DNA of 64,000 bases from Mariniphaga anaerophila (GCF_900129025.1 NZ_FQUM01000002.1:434001-498000); one strand, 5' to 3'; shown: positions 55,341-63,775, counted from the first letter of the stretch. Notes: generated by a model from the sequence alone, not told the origin. Program-made: numbers and translations.

Positions 55341-55988
55341 TTATAAGCTTTTTTTAGCGAGATAGAAATCCATCATTTCATAATCGCTTTTTTCACGTTC
55401 TTCCATGTCGTCAACAGTTTTTGGCGGAGGAACAATTACTTTTTCTCCCGGTTTCCAGTTTAACGGTAAAGCTACACTGTATTTGTCGGAAGTTTGCAGA
55501 GCTTTTAAAACTCTCAAAATTTCGTCCATGTTTCGTCCTACGTTCAGCGGGTAATACATGATTAACCTGATTTTTCCTTCCGGGTCAATAAAGAATACTG
55601 CCCTTACTGCAGAAGTTTCACTTTCGTTTGGCTGAAGCATCCCGTAAAGTTTAGATACTTTCATATCGATATCAGCAATAATCGGGAAATCAAACAGAAC
55701 GCCGCTGTTTTTCTTTACATTATTTACCCATGCTACGTGAGAGTGAATACTGTCGATACTCAACCCCAGCAGTTTTGCGCCCAACTCTTTGAATTCGTTA
55801 TGGCGTACTGCGAAGCCACTCATTTCAGTAGTACATACCGGAGTAAAGTCAGCAGGGTGTGAGAACATTACCACCCAGCTTCCTTTGTTAAATTCGGAAA
55901 ACTGGACAGGCCCGTAAGTTGTATTCGCTTTAAAATCGGGGGCTTTGTCGCCTATCCGAGGCATTGTAATTACTTTTTCTTCTTCCAT
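55341..55988 (-). CDS. 1-Cys peroxiredoxin (Prx6 class)
   Basis: 215 residues with the peroxidatic Cys52 in HPADFTPVCTTEM and no other cysteine, so a 1-Cys mechanism is expected. The conserved AVRAVFFIDPEGKIR and C-terminal KPGEKVIVPPP extension of the Prx6 class are present. Detoxifies peroxides; its reductant is not evident from sequence. Single gene with own terminator. Confidence 0.92.
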   Translation of the reverse strand: MEEEKVITMPRIGDKAPDFKANTTYGPVQFSEFNKGSWVVMFSHPADFTPVCTTEMSGFAVRHNEFKELGAKLLGLSIDSIHSHVAWVNNVKKNSGVLFDFPIIADIDMKVSKLYGMLQPNESETSAVRAVFFIDPEGKIRLIMYYPLNVGRNMDEILRVLKALQTSDKYSVALPLNWKPGEKVIVPPPKTVDDMEEREKSDYEMMDFYLAKKSL

Positions 55989-56114
55989 TTTTTATATGTT
56001 TTAGTATTGCTATTAATTGTTAATCAAGTTTCAGAAAGGTAAACATTCTATATGAAAATAAGTTCAATATTGATGTTAAGTAATTCTGAATTTGCCAGAG
56101 CCTTTCGGGGAAGC

Positions 56115-56939
56115 TTATTTTCCTTTCTTTTTTTTAGAAGGCCACAACATACTGAAGTAGATCAGAATTAAAGACAACCCGGCTACAAGTGCGCTAAGGA
56201 CAAGTTTTTCTTGTTTTTCCATTAAGTAAATGGCGTGGGTACTTATTTGTTCCCAATAAGTAATGGTTAACAAAACCATAAGGTTGTTGAGCGAATGGCC
56301 GAGTATGGCCAGCAGAATACTTTTGGTACGGAGCACCAGCCAGCCAAGCAATAATCCGAGCACAAATGTTGCAGGCATTTGCCACGGGTTCAGATGGAAA
56401 AGCGAAAACAACAACGCCGAAACAATTACGGCTGTTATTCCGTGGTAGTTTTTTCTCAGTCCGTGCAATATTAATCCTCTGAAAATTAGTTCTTCAATAA
56501 TTGGTGCAATAACAGCTACTTTGAAAAATGCTCCCCACCAGCCAAAATCGCTGTCGAATATTTTGCCAAAAAGTTCCCAGAACCAGGGCGGTGCAGGAAG
56601 TACTTTGTTTAGCGCATTATTTACAACATCGAGCAAATTGTGGGCGCCCCAGAAGAATGTAATAATGGGCAGCACTACAAGTGGATTGAATTTTTTTACC
56701 GGAAATACTTCAAAAACGCGGGCTTTCGATTTTTTGAGGCCGTAAAGCAATATGAAAATGGTTGAACCTGCGTTTAATAGAATTTTTTTTACCGGATTGT
56801 ACAAGTAATCTGTGCCTTTATAATAGTCGATTAATGCCAGTGGAAAATCTATTACCGTTTGGATGAACAGGTACAGAATAATCAGGTGAATGGCCTGGAG
56901 TATTGTAGGATAATATGTTTGCCTGAATTGTTGCATCAT
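56115..56939 (-). CDS. CPBP-family intramembrane glutamic endopeptidase
   Basis: 274 residues, about eight membrane helices. CPBP (Abi) motifs: EELIFRGLILHGLR (Glu-Glu-x-x-x-Arg) and FSLFHLNPWQ (conserved His), HSLNNL near the C-terminus. Related to Rce1 prenyl-protein proteases; role here unknown. It lies 38 bases downstream of the GtrA-like gene and ends the crp-arfB-gtrA-CPBP run. Confidence 0.87.
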   Translation of the reverse strand: MMQQFRQTYYPTILQAIHLIILYLFIQTVIDFPLALIDYYKGTDYLYNPVKKILLNAGSTIFILLYGLKKSKARVFEVFPVKKFNPLVVLPIITFFWGAHNLLDVVNNALNKVLPAPPWFWELFGKIFDSDFGWWGAFFKVAVIAPIIEELIFRGLILHGLRKNYHGITAVIVSALLFSLFHLNPWQMPATFVLGLLLGWLVLRTKSILLAILGHSLNNLMVLLTITYWEQISTHAIYLMEKQEKLVLSALVAGLSLILIYFSMLWPSKKKKGK

Positions 56940-56977
56940 TCAAAATTCAAGACAAAATAAGCAATTTTTTGTTTACT

Positions 56978-57523
56978 TCAAGATTGTGCCGCCCTTGAAA
57001 TTCTTGCTGTTTTAAAAGAAAAATACCTTTGCGAAATGTAGCTGTAGGTAACAACAATAACAGTTGTAAGTGCTTTGGCCAACGTCGCATAAAGCCCGGC
57101 ATATTCAACAAAAATTTTCAGGAAAATGTAGTTCAGCAAAATAGCGCCTAAAACAGTTAATCCGTAGCGAAACAACTGGATGCGGCCGCGAAGTTCCGAC
57201 GCCGTAAATGTTACATATTTGGCCAGAAAAAAACCGGTAGTAAACGTTATGGGAAAAACCAGCAAAAAGGCTGCAATGTGCGGACTAATGGCAATAACTT
57301 CCAAATCCAGAATTTGCTTGTCGAGTACGTATTGGTAAAAAATAAAGTAGAGAAAAATATCAAAAACAGTGTTGGCGCCGCCCGTAACACCATACCTGAA
57401 AACTTCAAGGGGAATAAACCTTAAGAACGGAAAATAGAAAAAATCAACTACCCGGATAATTGCAATCCGGCAAAAATGTAAAATGCTTCGCATAGATTTA
57501 TTTAGTATCCCTTTTAGCCGCAA
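56978..57523 (-). CDS. GtrA-family membrane protein
   Basis: 181 residues, four transmembrane helices. Motifs: VFRYGVTGGANTVFDIFLYF (helix 1), FPITFTTGFFLAKYVTF (helix 3) and TYSYISQRYFSFK. GtrA-like proteins flip lipid-linked sugars in glycan modification; no glycosyltransferase gene is adjacent. A second in-frame ATG (57493) is possible. It follows arfB after 28 bases. Confidence 0.83.
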   Translation of the reverse strand: MRLKGILNKSMRSILHFCRIAIIRVVDFFYFPFLRFIPLEVFRYGVTGGANTVFDIFLYFIFYQYVLDKQILDLEVIAISPHIAAFLLVFPITFTTGFFLAKYVTFTASELRGRIQLFRYGLTVLGAILLNYIFLKIFVEYAGLYATLAKALTTVIVVTYSYISQRYFSFKTARISRAAQS

Positions 57524-57551
57524 AGAAACGATTTTAACCCGAAATAAACAA

Positions 57552-57968
57552 TTAGTAATCCGGTGGTTTGCGAAAGATTTTCTTCTGAGCCTGTTTCTTT
57601 TTGTTTTCTATTCGCTTCAGCCGGGAGGCAACAGTTGGCAGGGTTTTCTTTCTTTTTCGGGGTTTGGCCAACGCCTTTTCAATAAGCTCGAAAAATTTCA
57701 GAATGGCTTGTTCCCTGTTTCTCCACTGGGTACGTTCCGAGGTAGAGATTACCAGCAATTCGCCCTGGTTGGTTATCCGGTTTTTGAGCTTTGAAAGGAG
57801 GAGTTGTTTTTGCATTTCGTCAAGTGCCTCCGATTCCAAAACCTGAAAACGCAGTTCAATTTTTGTATTCACTTTGTTCACATTCTGTCCGCCGGGGCCG
57901 CCGCTGCGGCTGGCCGAAAACTGAACTTCATCCAGCAGTTTTGTTTTTACGAAATCAGAAAGTGCCAT
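57552..57968 (-). CDS. arfB: peptidyl-tRNA hydrolase ArfB (ribosome rescue)
   Basis: 138 residues: release-factor-like GGQ domain with SRSGGPGGQNV (GGQ at 26-28), followed by a basic C-terminal tail (KPRKRKKTLPTVASRLKRIENKKKQAQKK) that enters the mRNA channel of stalled ribosomes. ArfB/YaeJ hydrolyses peptidyl-tRNA on ribosomes lacking a stop codon. The start is one base after the stop of the Crp-like gene, suggesting co-transcription. Confidence 0.93.
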   Translation of the reverse strand: MALSDFVKTKLLDEVQFSASRSGGPGGQNVNKVNTKIELRFQVLESEALDEMQKQLLLSKLKNRITNQGELLVISTSERTQWRNREQAILKFFELIEKALAKPRKRKKTLPTVASRLKRIENKKKQAQKKIFRKPPDY

Positions 57969-57969
57969 T

Positions 57970-58659
57970 TTAACTGGTTTTGCTAATTGTTTCCAGCTTT
58001 TTTTTATCGGTTATCGAAATGTTTTTCCCATCCAGCACAACGATATTTTCTTTTTCAAATTCCTTTAAAAACTTAATGGCGCTTTCGGTAGAAATGGAAG
58101 CAAAATCGGCCAGTTCCTGTCGGGTGAGAAATTCAAATACATTTTCTTTCAGAAAGTCTTCCTGCGACAGGTAAATGAGGCTGGAAGCGAGTTTCCCCCG
58201 CATTTGTTTGTACGAGATGTTTTTAATGATTTCCAGCAAGTGGCGTTCGTTGCGGTAATTTTTCGAAGTGATTTCCAAAGCAAACTGTGGATTTTGCAGC
58301 AGAATATCTTTCAAACTTTCTTTTTCAATCATGCAAATTTCCGAGTCTTTCAGCGCCTGAGCAGAATAGGTGTGAATATTTTCGCCAAAAATGGAAGAGA
58401 ATGCCAGAAAATCGCCTGTTTTGGCCAAATTAATATTTACCTGCTTGTCGTAGCCCGTCTGAAGATAAACTTTAATCAGACCGCTTACCACGTACAAAAC
58501 GTACGGTGCAAAGGCGCCCTGCTTAAAAATCGTTTCGCCTTTCAAATAGGCAATACGGGTTTTGTTTTGTGCCAGCTGGCTCAATGCCCCCTGAAAATCT
58601 TTTTCAAGACTTGTAAAACCTTTGTGCTGACTGTTATTTGCTGAATTTCTGTCGCTCAT
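57970..58659 (-). CDS. Crp/Fnr-family transcriptional regulator
   Basis: 229 residues from ATG 58659 (MSDRNSANN; a longer frame begins at 58704). Cyclic-nucleotide-binding-like beta-roll domain (about 20-135: KGETIFKQGAFAPYVLYVVSG) and a C-terminal winged helix (about 160-225: TRQELADFASISTESAIKFLKEFEKENIV). No N-terminal Cys cluster, so it is not an FNR iron-sulfur sensor. Divergent from the redox cluster; a palindrome lies between them. Effector unknown. Confidence 0.87.
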   Translation of the reverse strand: MSDRNSANNSQHKGFTSLEKDFQGALSQLAQNKTRIAYLKGETIFKQGAFAPYVLYVVSGLIKVYLQTGYDKQVNINLAKTGDFLAFSSIFGENIHTYSAQALKDSEICMIEKESLKDILLQNPQFALEITSKNYRNERHLLEIIKNISYKQMRGKLASSLIYLSQEDFLKENVFEFLTRQELADFASISTESAIKFLKEFEKENIVVLDGKNISITDKKKLETISKTS

Positions 58660-58682
58660 TTTTATTTGCTGAAAAAACAGTA

Positions 58683-58690
58683 CAAAAATA
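58683..58690 (-). promoter_or_regulatory. -7 promoter box of the Crp-like gene
   Basis: Minus strand TATTTTTG, exact TAnnTTTG, 23 bases before the ATG at 58659. TTG triplets lie upstream but closer than usual. Confidence 0.5.
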
Positions 58691-58727
58691 CAAAAACAAT
58701 CCAAGCAGTCTGACGACAGGAAAAAAA

Positions 58728-58741
58728 CTGAAATATTTCAG
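58728..58741. promoter_or_regulatory. perfect palindrome, candidate Crp-family operator
   Basis: CTGAAATATTTCAG, a 14-bp perfect inverted repeat between the divergent Crp-like gene and the NifX-like gene. Its centre is about 73 bases upstream of the expected start for the redox cluster and about 55 from that of the regulator gene, distances usual for class I activation or autoregulation. Half-site differs from the E. coli TGTGA. Confidence 0.55.
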
Positions 58742-58773
58742 CTCTCCGCCTTTCCTGCGCCTGTGTGCTTTTC

Positions 58774-58804
58774 TTGTCGGGAAAACGGTTTCAGCCTAGT
58801 TTTG
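58774..58804 (+). promoter_or_regulatory. promoter of the redox cluster
   Basis: TTG at 58774-58776 and TAGTTTTG (exact TAnnTTTG) at 58797-58804 with a 20-base spacer, near consensus. It lies 40 bases before the ATG at 58845. Confidence 0.7.
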
Positions 58805-58844
58805 TCGAAAAGATTTTTTAGTGAAAACAAACAGGTTAAATGAA

Positions 58845-59201
58845 ATGAAAAAACGAGTTGCCATTCCGGTAACAAACGGACAGTTAAGTGAATATTTCGG
58901 TGAATGCAATCACTACGAAATTTTCGAAATTGACGGGAAGCTTGTCGGCAAAAAAGAAGAAAGGTTTCCCGCAGGAACTGTTGCTGCCGAACTTCCGGAG
59001 TGGCTTGAGAAAAAAGGAATTACCGACGTTATTGTTTACCGGGTAAATTCCAAAATCATTAAACTGTTTGCTTCAAAAAAAGTGAATCTGTTTGTCGGTG
59101 TTCCAATCGATTCGCCTCAAAAATTAATCGAAAATTATTTGCAGGGAAAACTGGAATCAGATGAAAAAATTATCCGCGAAATTACTTATTCAACAATATA
59201 G
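58845..59201 (+). CDS. NifX/NifB-type dinitrogenase iron-molybdenum cofactor domain protein
   Basis: 118 residues from ATG 58845 (MKKRVAIPVTNG); a GTG at 58821 is also open. Family PF02579, small proteins that bind Fe-Mo or Fe-S cluster intermediates in NifX and NafY; many members are unrelated to nitrogen fixation. Visible: GQLSEYFGECNHYEIFEI strand-turn, AAELPEWLEKKGITDVIV. No nif genes nearby. First gene of the redox cluster, so cluster or metal carrying for the downstream thiol enzymes is a guess. Confidence 0.82.
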   Translation: MKKRVAIPVTNGQLSEYFGECNHYEIFEIDGKLVGKKEERFPAGTVAAELPEWLEKKGITDVIVYRVNSKIIKLFASKKVNLFVGVPIDSPQKLIENYLQGKLESDEKIIREITYSTI

Positions 59202-59239
59202 AAGGTTATTTACAATATTAACGTATTAATAGATTAATT

Positions 59240-59596
59240 ATGAAATTCTTACAGACAAATCTCCCCGAAATTGAAACAGCAGCAGAGCTGGAAAAACTGA
59301 TCAACGAAAATGAAAATGTGATGGTGTGCTGTGGTCGTATGGGGCCGATGTGCCTTCCGGTTTACGATGTAATGGAAGAGCTGGAAGAAGACCGTAGCAA
59401 TGTAAAATTTGCTGTAATGGCGTTCGATAATCCCGAAGCAGCTGTTATTCGCAATGCTCCTGAATGCCGTGGTTTTATGGGATTGCCGTTTACTATGTAT
59501 TACAAAAACGGAAAAGTTGCAGACGCCACCAGCAGCATTCAGAACATGCAGCAGGTAACTTCAATTTTAGATAAACAATTTGCAGAAAAAGCTTAA
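59240..59596 (+). CDS. thioredoxin-fold protein lacking the CxxC pair
   Basis: 118 residues with thioredoxin spacing: the WCGPC site is replaced by GRMGPMC (only the second active-site Cys, Cys38, kept; Cys30 and Cys31 lie upstream), while the cis-Pro loop GLPFTMYYKNGK (Pro83) is intact. An extra Cys76 precedes it. Such a protein cannot use the normal thioredoxin dithiol cycle; Cys30/31 with Cys38, or Cys38 with Cys76, could form another pair. It ends 2 bases before the thioredoxin reductase gene, suggesting a dedicated partner. Confidence 0.75.
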   Translation: MKFLQTNLPEIETAAELEKLINENENVMVCCGRMGPMCLPVYDVMEELEEDRSNVKFAVMAFDNPEAAVIRNAPECRGFMGLPFTMYYKNGKVADATSSIQNMQQVTSILDKQFAEKA

Positions 59597-59598
59597 CA

Positions 59599-60519
59599 AT
59601 GGACGAAGTTTTTGATGTGATGATAATTGGTGCGGGGGCAGCCGGGTTAACCGCCGGCATTTACGCCTCGCGCGCCAAACTTTCCACACTTATTCTGAAC
59701 GAAGGCGCAGTTGGCGGACAGATGGTGCTTACCGAAGAAATTGCCAATTACCCCGGCGTGCCTGCAACCAAAGGCTACATGCTTGCCAATACCATGAAAC
59801 AGCAGGCCAAAAGCTTTGGATGCAAAATAAAATCGAATGTGAAAATTGTACGCTACCAACTCAATGGAACGGTAAAATCTGTGGAGTTGGAAGATGGCCG
59901 GAGTTTTCAGGCCAAAAGTATAATTCTTACCCCGGGCGGAAAACCGCGTTCGTTGAACATTACAGGCGAGGAACAGTTTAAAGGGAAAGGAATTTCATAC
60001 TGCGCTACCTGCGACGGCGACTTTTTTACAGGAAAAGAAGTAGTTGTGGTTGGAGGTGGAAATTCGGCCCTGGAAGAGGCTGTGGCACTGACCCAATACG
60101 CAACCAAAGTGACGATTGTACATCAGTTCGACCATTTTCAGGCTTTTAAACATGCGGTGGAAGAAGCCCAAAAGAATCCGAAAATTGAATTTGTTCTTGA
60201 ATCGGAATTGAGAGGTTTTTACGGAAACGGGGTGTTGCAGAAAGTGGAAATAGAACATCTTCCTTCGGGAAAAAGAAGTGAACTTAAAACCGATGGGACT
60301 TTTATTTTTGTGGGATATCAGCCCAATACCGAAAGCATAAAAGAGTTTGTACAACTGAACGAGCGCGGCGAAATTATGGTTGACCCGGCAATGAAAACCA
60401 GTGTGGATGGTGTTTTTGCGGCAGGCGACTGTATTGCGAAACGTTACCGCCAGGTTACAACAGCGGTTGCAGAAGGAACCATTGCCGCGTTAAGCGCAGC
60501 AGAGTATTCAAGGAGTTGA
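59599..60519 (+). CDS. trxB: thioredoxin-reductase-like flavoprotein with altered pyridine-nucleotide site
   Basis: 306 residues. FAD motif IIGAGAAGLTAGIYA at 9-23, redox pair Cys135-Ala-Thr-Cys138, NAD(P) fold VVGGGNSALEEA near 150-161, and the GDCIAKRYRQ C-terminal FAD block. The HRRDxFRA segment that holds the 2'-phosphate of NADPH is replaced by HQFDHFQAF (175-183), losing its arginines. This matches ferredoxin-dependent or otherwise NADPH-independent reductases described in anaerobes. Called trxB by fold; electron donor is uncertain. It starts 2 bases after the atypical thioredoxin gene. Confidence 0.87.
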   Translation: MDEVFDVMIIGAGAAGLTAGIYASRAKLSTLILNEGAVGGQMVLTEEIANYPGVPATKGYMLANTMKQQAKSFGCKIKSNVKIVRYQLNGTVKSVELEDGRSFQAKSIILTPGGKPRSLNITGEEQFKGKGISYCATCDGDFFTGKEVVVVGGGNSALEEAVALTQYATKVTIVHQFDHFQAFKHAVEEAQKNPKIEFVLESELRGFYGNGVLQKVEIEHLPSGKRSELKTDGTFIFVGYQPNTESIKEFVQLNERGEIMVDPAMKTSVDGVFAAGDCIAKRYRQVTTAVAEGTIAALSAAEYSRS

Positions 60520-60599
60520 GAGATTTCTCCCGGCATTAGTCGGGTAACCCAGAGGTTGTTTGCCTTTTTAAGGCAGCACAAAACAGAAAGGATAAAATT

Positions 60600-61022
60600 A
60601 TGGCAAAAGAACAGGTAAAAGTAAAATGGCTGGAAAATATGGCTTTTTCGGCCGAAGTCAGCGGGCACGAAATTATTTTGGATGCCTCAGACAAAGTAGG
60701 AGGAGAAAATCGCGGTCCGCGCCCCAAACCGCTTATGCTGACAGCGCTGGCGGGTTGCACAGGGATGGATGTGGTTTCAATACTGAAAAAAATGCGTGTA
60801 GAAGTAGATGGTTTTAATGTTTATGTTGATGGCGAACTCACGGAAGAACATCCGAAACAATTTAGCCAAATGCACGTGACTTACGAGTTTAAAGGAAAAA
60901 ACCTCCCGGTGGAAAAACTCCAAAAAGCAGTTAACCTTTCAGAAGAACGTTATTGCGGGGTGAGTGCCATGTATCGCAAAGCAATCGGCCTCACCAGCGA
61001 AATCAAAATCATTGAAGAATAG
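60600..61022 (+). CDS. OsmC/Ohr-family peroxide-related protein
   Basis: 140 residues. The OsmC family reduces organic hydroperoxides using paired cysteines: Cys53 (LAGCTGMD) and Cys119 (EERYCGVSAM) are in the expected places. KMRVEVDGFNVYVDGEL and FKGKNLPVEKLQKAV fit. In relation to the thioredoxin proteins of this cluster, its disulfide may be reduced by them. A small 6-bp inverted repeat (TGCCTT/AAGGCA, 60561-60575) lies between trxB and this gene. Confidence 0.87.
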   Translation: MAKEQVKVKWLENMAFSAEVSGHEIILDASDKVGGENRGPRPKPLMLTALAGCTGMDVVSILKKMRVEVDGFNVYVDGELTEEHPKQFSQMHVTYEFKGKNLPVEKLQKAVNLSEERYCGVSAMYRKAIGLTSEIKIIEE

Positions 61023-61027
61023 AAGTT

Positions 61028-61447
61028 ATGTCAGCTACCTTAATCGTAATAATTGCAATACTTGTAGTACTTATCGGGTTAATCACATTCAATTACTACC
61101 GGATGAAAAATATGAAGCCGGTGCCCGACAGTGACAGAATTAAAGTGCTCGGGAATAAAAACTTCAAGCCTGTAATCAGCAAGGGAATCACCCTGGTCGA
61201 TTTTTGGGCTCCGTGGTGCGGCCCCTGTAAAATGGTGGCGCCAATATTAAACGAATTGGCAGAATCTGACACCCGGGTAACCGTGGGCAAAGTGAATGTT
61301 GATCAGCAGCAGCAACTGGCCCAGAAGTTTAAAGTGCGTAATATTCCCACGCTTGTTATGTTTCGCGACGGAAAGGAAGTGCGCCGCTATGTAGGCGTAA
61401 AAACCAAAAAGTTTCTGGAGAAAGAAATTACCGCCGAACTGGCGTAG
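61028..61447 (+). CDS. membrane-anchored thioredoxin
   Basis: 139 residues: an N-terminal transmembrane helix (about 4-22, LIVIIAILVVLIGLITF), a short linker and a normal thioredoxin domain with WCGPC (Cys64/Cys67), cis-Pro in IPTLVMFRDGKEV and a KVNVDQ strand. The orientation of the domain is uncertain; an uncleaved N-terminal helix could place it outside the cytoplasm. It follows osmC after 5 bases and closes the redox cluster before a strong terminator. Confidence 0.9.
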   Translation: MSATLIVIIAILVVLIGLITFNYYRMKNMKPVPDSDRIKVLGNKNFKPVISKGITLVDFWAPWCGPCKMVAPILNELAESDTRVTVGKVNVDQQQQLAQKFKVRNIPTLVMFRDGKEVRRYVGVKTKKFLEKEITAELA

Positions 61448-61478
61448 CTGAGCTTGCTGTTTAATACTATATATTTTG

Positions 61479-61517
61479 AACGCTGGCATTGTTTTGAAAA
61501 CATGTCAGCGTTTGTTT
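61479..61517 (+). terminator. terminator of the redox cluster (bidirectional)
   Basis: Arms AACGCTG (61479-61485) and CAGCGTT (61506-61512) extended by GCAT/ATGT pairing, followed by TGTTTTT. Also usable by phzF on the minus strand. Confidence 0.75.
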
Positions 61518-61523
61518 TTACCG

Positions 61524-62306
61524 TTAAATATCTATTTCGCCAATAAGATAGGTAATTGCATTTCCGCCGATTTCGACCCGATTGCCCAGATTTTTGCAGT
61601 ACAGCGTTCCACCTCGCTTTGAAATTTGTCGGGCAACCAATTTTGTTTTTCCTGATTTTTGAGACCAGTAGGGGATGAGTACGGTGTGTGCCGAACCCGT
61701 TACCGGATCTTCGTCAATCCCTTCGCGCGGGGCAAAAAAGCGTGATACAAAATCGTAGTCAACCGATGGTGCAGTGGCGATAATTCCACGCTCTTCCATT
61801 TTCATCAGGCAACTGAAATCCGGTTCAAGATTCTGGATTTCTTTTTCATTTCTGAAAACGAATAGCAAATTCTCCCGTCCTTTAAAACACTGTTGCGGTT
61901 CAATCCCGAAAGCTTTAGCGCTATTTTCTGGGAGTTTTATTGCATTTATTTCTGATGTGGGGAAATTGAGTACAATTAGTTTCTCTTCCTTTTTTACGGT
62001 TAACTTACCGCTTCTGGAATGAAAAACGATTTCTTTTCCGTTGAACCCGATATGTTCGAATAACACAAAGGCAGCAGCAAGCGTGGCATGTCCGCAAAGA
62101 TTTACTTCTGTTGTAGGAGTAAACCACCTGATTTCGAAATTTGTGCCGCGGGGAACAAAAAAAACTGTTTCCGAGAGGTTGTTTTCCCGGGCAATATTTT
62201 GCATCAAATGGCTGGGGAGCCACTCTTCCAGCGGCACTACCGCAGCGGGGTTTCCGCTGAATGTTTTTTCCGCAAAAGCATCAACCTGAAATAATTTTAG
62301 TTTCAT
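61524..62306 (-). CDS. PhzF-family isomerase/epimerase
   Basis: 260 residues of the PhzF fold (diaminopimelate-epimerase-like). Catalytic Glu46 (ENNLSETVFFV), GNPAAVV, GHATLAAAFVLF and EDPVTGSAH are present. In phenazine producers PhzF isomerises DHHA, but most Bacteroidota members have no phenazine genes and unknown substrate. It begins 2 bases after the stop of the antiporter gene, so the two are likely one unit. Confidence 0.88.
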   Translation of the reverse strand: MKLKLFQVDAFAEKTFSGNPAAVVPLEEWLPSHLMQNIARENNLSETVFFVPRGTNFEIRWFTPTTEVNLCGHATLAAAFVLFEHIGFNGKEIVFHSRSGKLTVKKEEKLIVLNFPTSEINAIKLPENSAKAFGIEPQQCFKGRENLLFVFRNEKEIQNLEPDFSCLMKMEERGIIATAPSVDYDFVSRFFAPREGIDEDPVTGSAHTVLIPYWSQKSGKTKLVARQISKRGGTLYCKNLGNRVEIGGNAITYLIGEIDI

Positions 62307-62308
62307 GT

Positions 62309-63775
62309 TTAGTCAACTTTTACATCGTGCTTTATTGTGGAATCTTCTTTTCTTGCAAACCGCCGTATTTTAATATTGAGGTACGCAAAAAGAATAGTCA
62401 TTATCGGACTGATAATATTAAAAAAAGCATAAGGTGCGTAGGCAAACGTATCAACTCCCAAAACCCGCGACTGGGTGGCTCCGCAAGTATTCCACGGAAT
62501 GAGCACCGAAGTCATTGTTCCGCTGTCTTCCAGTGTACGGCTGAGCAGTTCAGGTTTTAAGCCTTTTTCTTCGTAGGTTTTTCGGTACATTCTGCCGGGT
62601 ACCACAATTGAAATGTACTGGTCAGAAGCAGTGGTGTTAAAAAATATGCAGGTTCCAACGGTGGAGGCAACCAGGCTGCCGGTGCTTTTTGCACGTTTTA
62701 TAATGGGTTGGGTAATTCGGCGCAGCAGCCCTGCCGATTCCATCACTCCGCCAAAAACCATGGCCGAAAGAATAAGCCAGACCGTGTCCAGCATTCCTCG
62801 CATTCCCGATGTGCTGAGCAGATCGTTTACCGCCGCGTCGGTGGTAGTTAACGAAATATCGCCAAACATGGCTTGCATAAAAGAAATGTACGACGCTTTA
62901 ACATAGTTGTCTGCTGTGCCTGCTATTTCTGTAATAATTTCGGGTTGAAAAATAATGGCGAAAATGCCGCCAAGTAATGTTCCTGCCAGCAACGACGGCA
63001 GTGGCGGAACTTTTAATATAATGATGGTTAGTAAAATTACCGGAACCAGAAATAAAAGTGGGTTGGTATTGAAAGTGCCGTCAATAGCGGTTTTTACTGC
63101 CTGCACATTTTCAAAAACATCCGAGTGATCGCCACTGAACCCGATTACCAGAAAAATGATGAGCGTGAGTGCAAGCGACGGAACGGTAGTATAAAACATG
63201 TACCTGATATGGGTGAACAAATCGGTTCCGGCCATGGCCGGTGCCAGGTTGGTAGTATCGCTCAACGGGGAAATCTTGTCACCAAAATAGGCGCCGCTGA
63301 TTATCGCTCCGGCAATAATCGACGTATTTATTCCGAGCGCTTCTCCAATTCCCAGCAGGGCAACGCCAATGGTTGCAATTGTCGACCATGAACTGCCGGT
63401 GGCAACACTAACAATTGCGCTAACCACAACCGCTGTAAACAGAAACAGTCTCGGATTAATGATGTCCAGCCCGTAATAAATCATGGCAGGAACAACTCCG
63501 CTTATCATCCAGGTTCCGGCAAGCGAGCCAATCAGCAGCAAAATCAATATAGAAGGCATGGCCGAGCCAATGGTGCTTACTATTTTTTCTCTGATTTTAT
63601 TCCAGGGCAACCCCAGCCAAATCGAAATAACACCTGCAATAGCAGCCGAAAGTAGCAGGGCAATCTGGTTAGCACCCGAAAGAGTATCATCAAAAAGAAA
63701 TACATTGGAGGTTAGAAGAACAATCAGTACCAAAATTGGCAACAGAGCTTCAAACAAGCTTGCTTCCCGCTTCAT
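62309..63775 (-). CDS. Na+/H+ antiporter, NhaC family
   Basis: 488 residues, about 12 membrane helices. NhaC signatures: VATGSSWSTIATIGVALLGIGEALG, ISGAYFGDKISPLSDTTNLAPAMAG and a repeat ending ASDQYISIVVPGRMY with SGTMTSVLIPWNTCG. Exchanges sodium (or a related cation) for protons across the inner membrane, pH and salt homeostasis. First gene of a pair with phzF. Confidence 0.9.
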   Translation of the reverse strand: MKREASLFEALLPILVLIVLLTSNVFLFDDTLSGANQIALLLSAAIAGVISIWLGLPWNKIREKIVSTIGSAMPSILILLLIGSLAGTWMISGVVPAMIYYGLDIINPRLFLFTAVVVSAIVSVATGSSWSTIATIGVALLGIGEALGINTSIIAGAIISGAYFGDKISPLSDTTNLAPAMAGTDLFTHIRYMFYTTVPSLALTLIIFLVIGFSGDHSDVFENVQAVKTAIDGTFNTNPLLFLVPVILLTIIILKVPPLPSLLAGTLLGGIFAIIFQPEIITEIAGTADNYVKASYISFMQAMFGDISLTTTDAAVNDLLSTSGMRGMLDTVWLILSAMVFGGVMESAGLLRRITQPIIKRAKSTGSLVASTVGTCIFFNTTASDQYISIVVPGRMYRKTYEEKGLKPELLSRTLEDSGTMTSVLIPWNTCGATQSRVLGVDTFAYAPYAFFNIISPIMTILFAYLNIKIRRFARKEDSTIKHDVKVD

